DNA from: Bacteroides sedimenti
GTDB taxonomy: Bacteria > Bacteroidota > Bacteroidia > Bacteroidales > Bacteroidaceae
NCBI RefSeq assembly: GCF_040365225.1
Contig: NZ_AP028055.1
Coordinates: forward strand, 1,736,001-1,800,000
Direction: 5' to 3'
DNA: 64,000 nucleotides
Of the stretch, positions 63,607-64,000 are shown in pieces. The notes beneath the pieces were generated by a model. The model searched no databases. It was not told where the DNA came from and saw only the letters and a program-made list of their open reading frames with translations. A program made the translations under genes and the position numbers. Position 1 is the first letter of the stretch. Each line of letters opens with the position of its first letter.

Positions 63607-64000
63607 ATGATGAAAATCTTTGAAATAGAAAAATTGATAGCCGATTTTTATGAAGGAAAGACTTCGGTTGAACAGGAAAAAGAACTGAAACTTTTTTTTG
63701 AGACCCAGGATGTGCCGCCTCATTTGATGGCTGAGAAAAGAGTGTTTCTAGAGATGTTCTTTGATGATAATGAGATTGAAATACCTCCACATCTAGAACA
63801 AAAACTCAGTAACCAGATTGATTCGTGGGCGGAAAAAGAAAACAGAACAAAACTGCATCAGTCAAGAAGAATAAAAAGCTGGTACTTCATAAGCGGTATT
63901 GCAGCAAGTGTTTGCCTGATTCTGGGTATTGCTCTTTATCGGCCCGACAAACAGGAAAAAACCGTGCTAACAGACACCTATACCAATCCGCAGGATGCTT
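63607..64000 (+). CDS. Anti-sigma-like membrane protein (partial)
   Basis: The frame opens at ATG 63607 and runs off the right edge after 131 codons. It has a ~95-residue cytoplasmic N-terminus (IEKLIADFYEGKTSVEQEKE, LKLFFETQDVPPHL), the usual opening of Bacteroidales anti-sigma-type proteins, and a membrane helix SWYFISGIAASVCLILGIALY. It follows the sigma factor by 5 bp and should hold it at the membrane. The periplasmic part is outside the window. Confidence 0.8.
   Translation, partial: MMKIFEIEKLIADFYEGKTSVEQEKELKLFFETQDVPPHLMAEKRVFLEMFFDDNEIEIPPHLEQKLSNQIDSWAEKENRTKLHQSRRIKSWYFISGIAASVCLILGIALYRPDKQEKTVLTDTYTNPQDA

Overview
The window looks like chromosome of a Bacteroides-type member of the Bacteroidales. 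Evidence is a complete SusC/SusD glycan locus, many promoters of the form TTTG-N19/20-TAnnTTTG with no Shine-Dalgarno sequences, CTnDOT-type tra genes, C-terminal sorting-like domains on exported proteins, and typical Bacteroides housekeeping genes (pflBA, mutS2, TrpB2, carboxynorspermidine dehydrogenase, recA, dnaK).

Layout. (1) 1-3.4 kb: start of a PutA-like gene, a lipoprotein, a secreted protein and a small conserved protein. (2) 3.47-15.52 kb: a genomic island at the 3' end of a tRNA-Ser(UGA) gene. It is bounded by an 18-bp repeat of the tRNA end plus a 34-bp repeat of the tRNA terminator. Inside are a 1302-aa Cap4-like nuclease/STAND NTPase, decayed conjugation genes (traN and traO broken, traQ intact), a SIR2-like gene with a helical partner broken by one in-frame amber codon, ArdA, a DUF3800-like protein, an ORF6N fragment and an IS3-family element. 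No integrase is visible, so this is an immobile defence-rich remnant. (3) 15.7-18.7 kb: a sensor histidine kinase and a 1-Cys peroxiredoxin. (4) 19-31.7 kb: a beta-glucan utilisation locus, with a SusR-like membrane regulator, SusC, SusD, a PKD surface glycan-binding protein, a GH16 endoglucanase and a GH3 beta-glucosidase. (5) 32-40.6 kb: a second, identical tRNA-Ser, pflB-pflA, mutS2, a striking dyad, corA and L-serine dehydratase. (6) 40.8-45.3 kb: Wzc-like and Wza-like export proteins and a secreted endonuclease I. (7) 45.9-56.6 kb: trpB2, nfo, a frameshifted membrane gene, dnaK, a binding protein plus permease without an ATPase, carboxynorspermidine dehydrogenase, bcp and recA. (8) 56.9-61.0 kb: a cluster of short exported or small unknown proteins containing a ~0.73-kb duplication, one copy of which has a nonsense codon. 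(9) 61.0-62.65 kb: a gene-free repeat field holding three related ~140-bp hairpins whose stem bases differ between copies but stay self-complementary, a 22-bp periodic array with four AATCTTGTACAT cores, and shorter repeats. (10) 62.65 kb to the end: DUF4252 protein, ECF sigma factor and the start of an anti-sigma-like membrane protein.

The best candidates for something undescribed are the SIR2 plus helical-protein pair, the single-gene nuclease-STAND protein, and the structured repeat field at 61.1-62.35 kb with the related TTGTACA dyad at 38.13 kb. All functional calls come from reading motifs; no database search was run.
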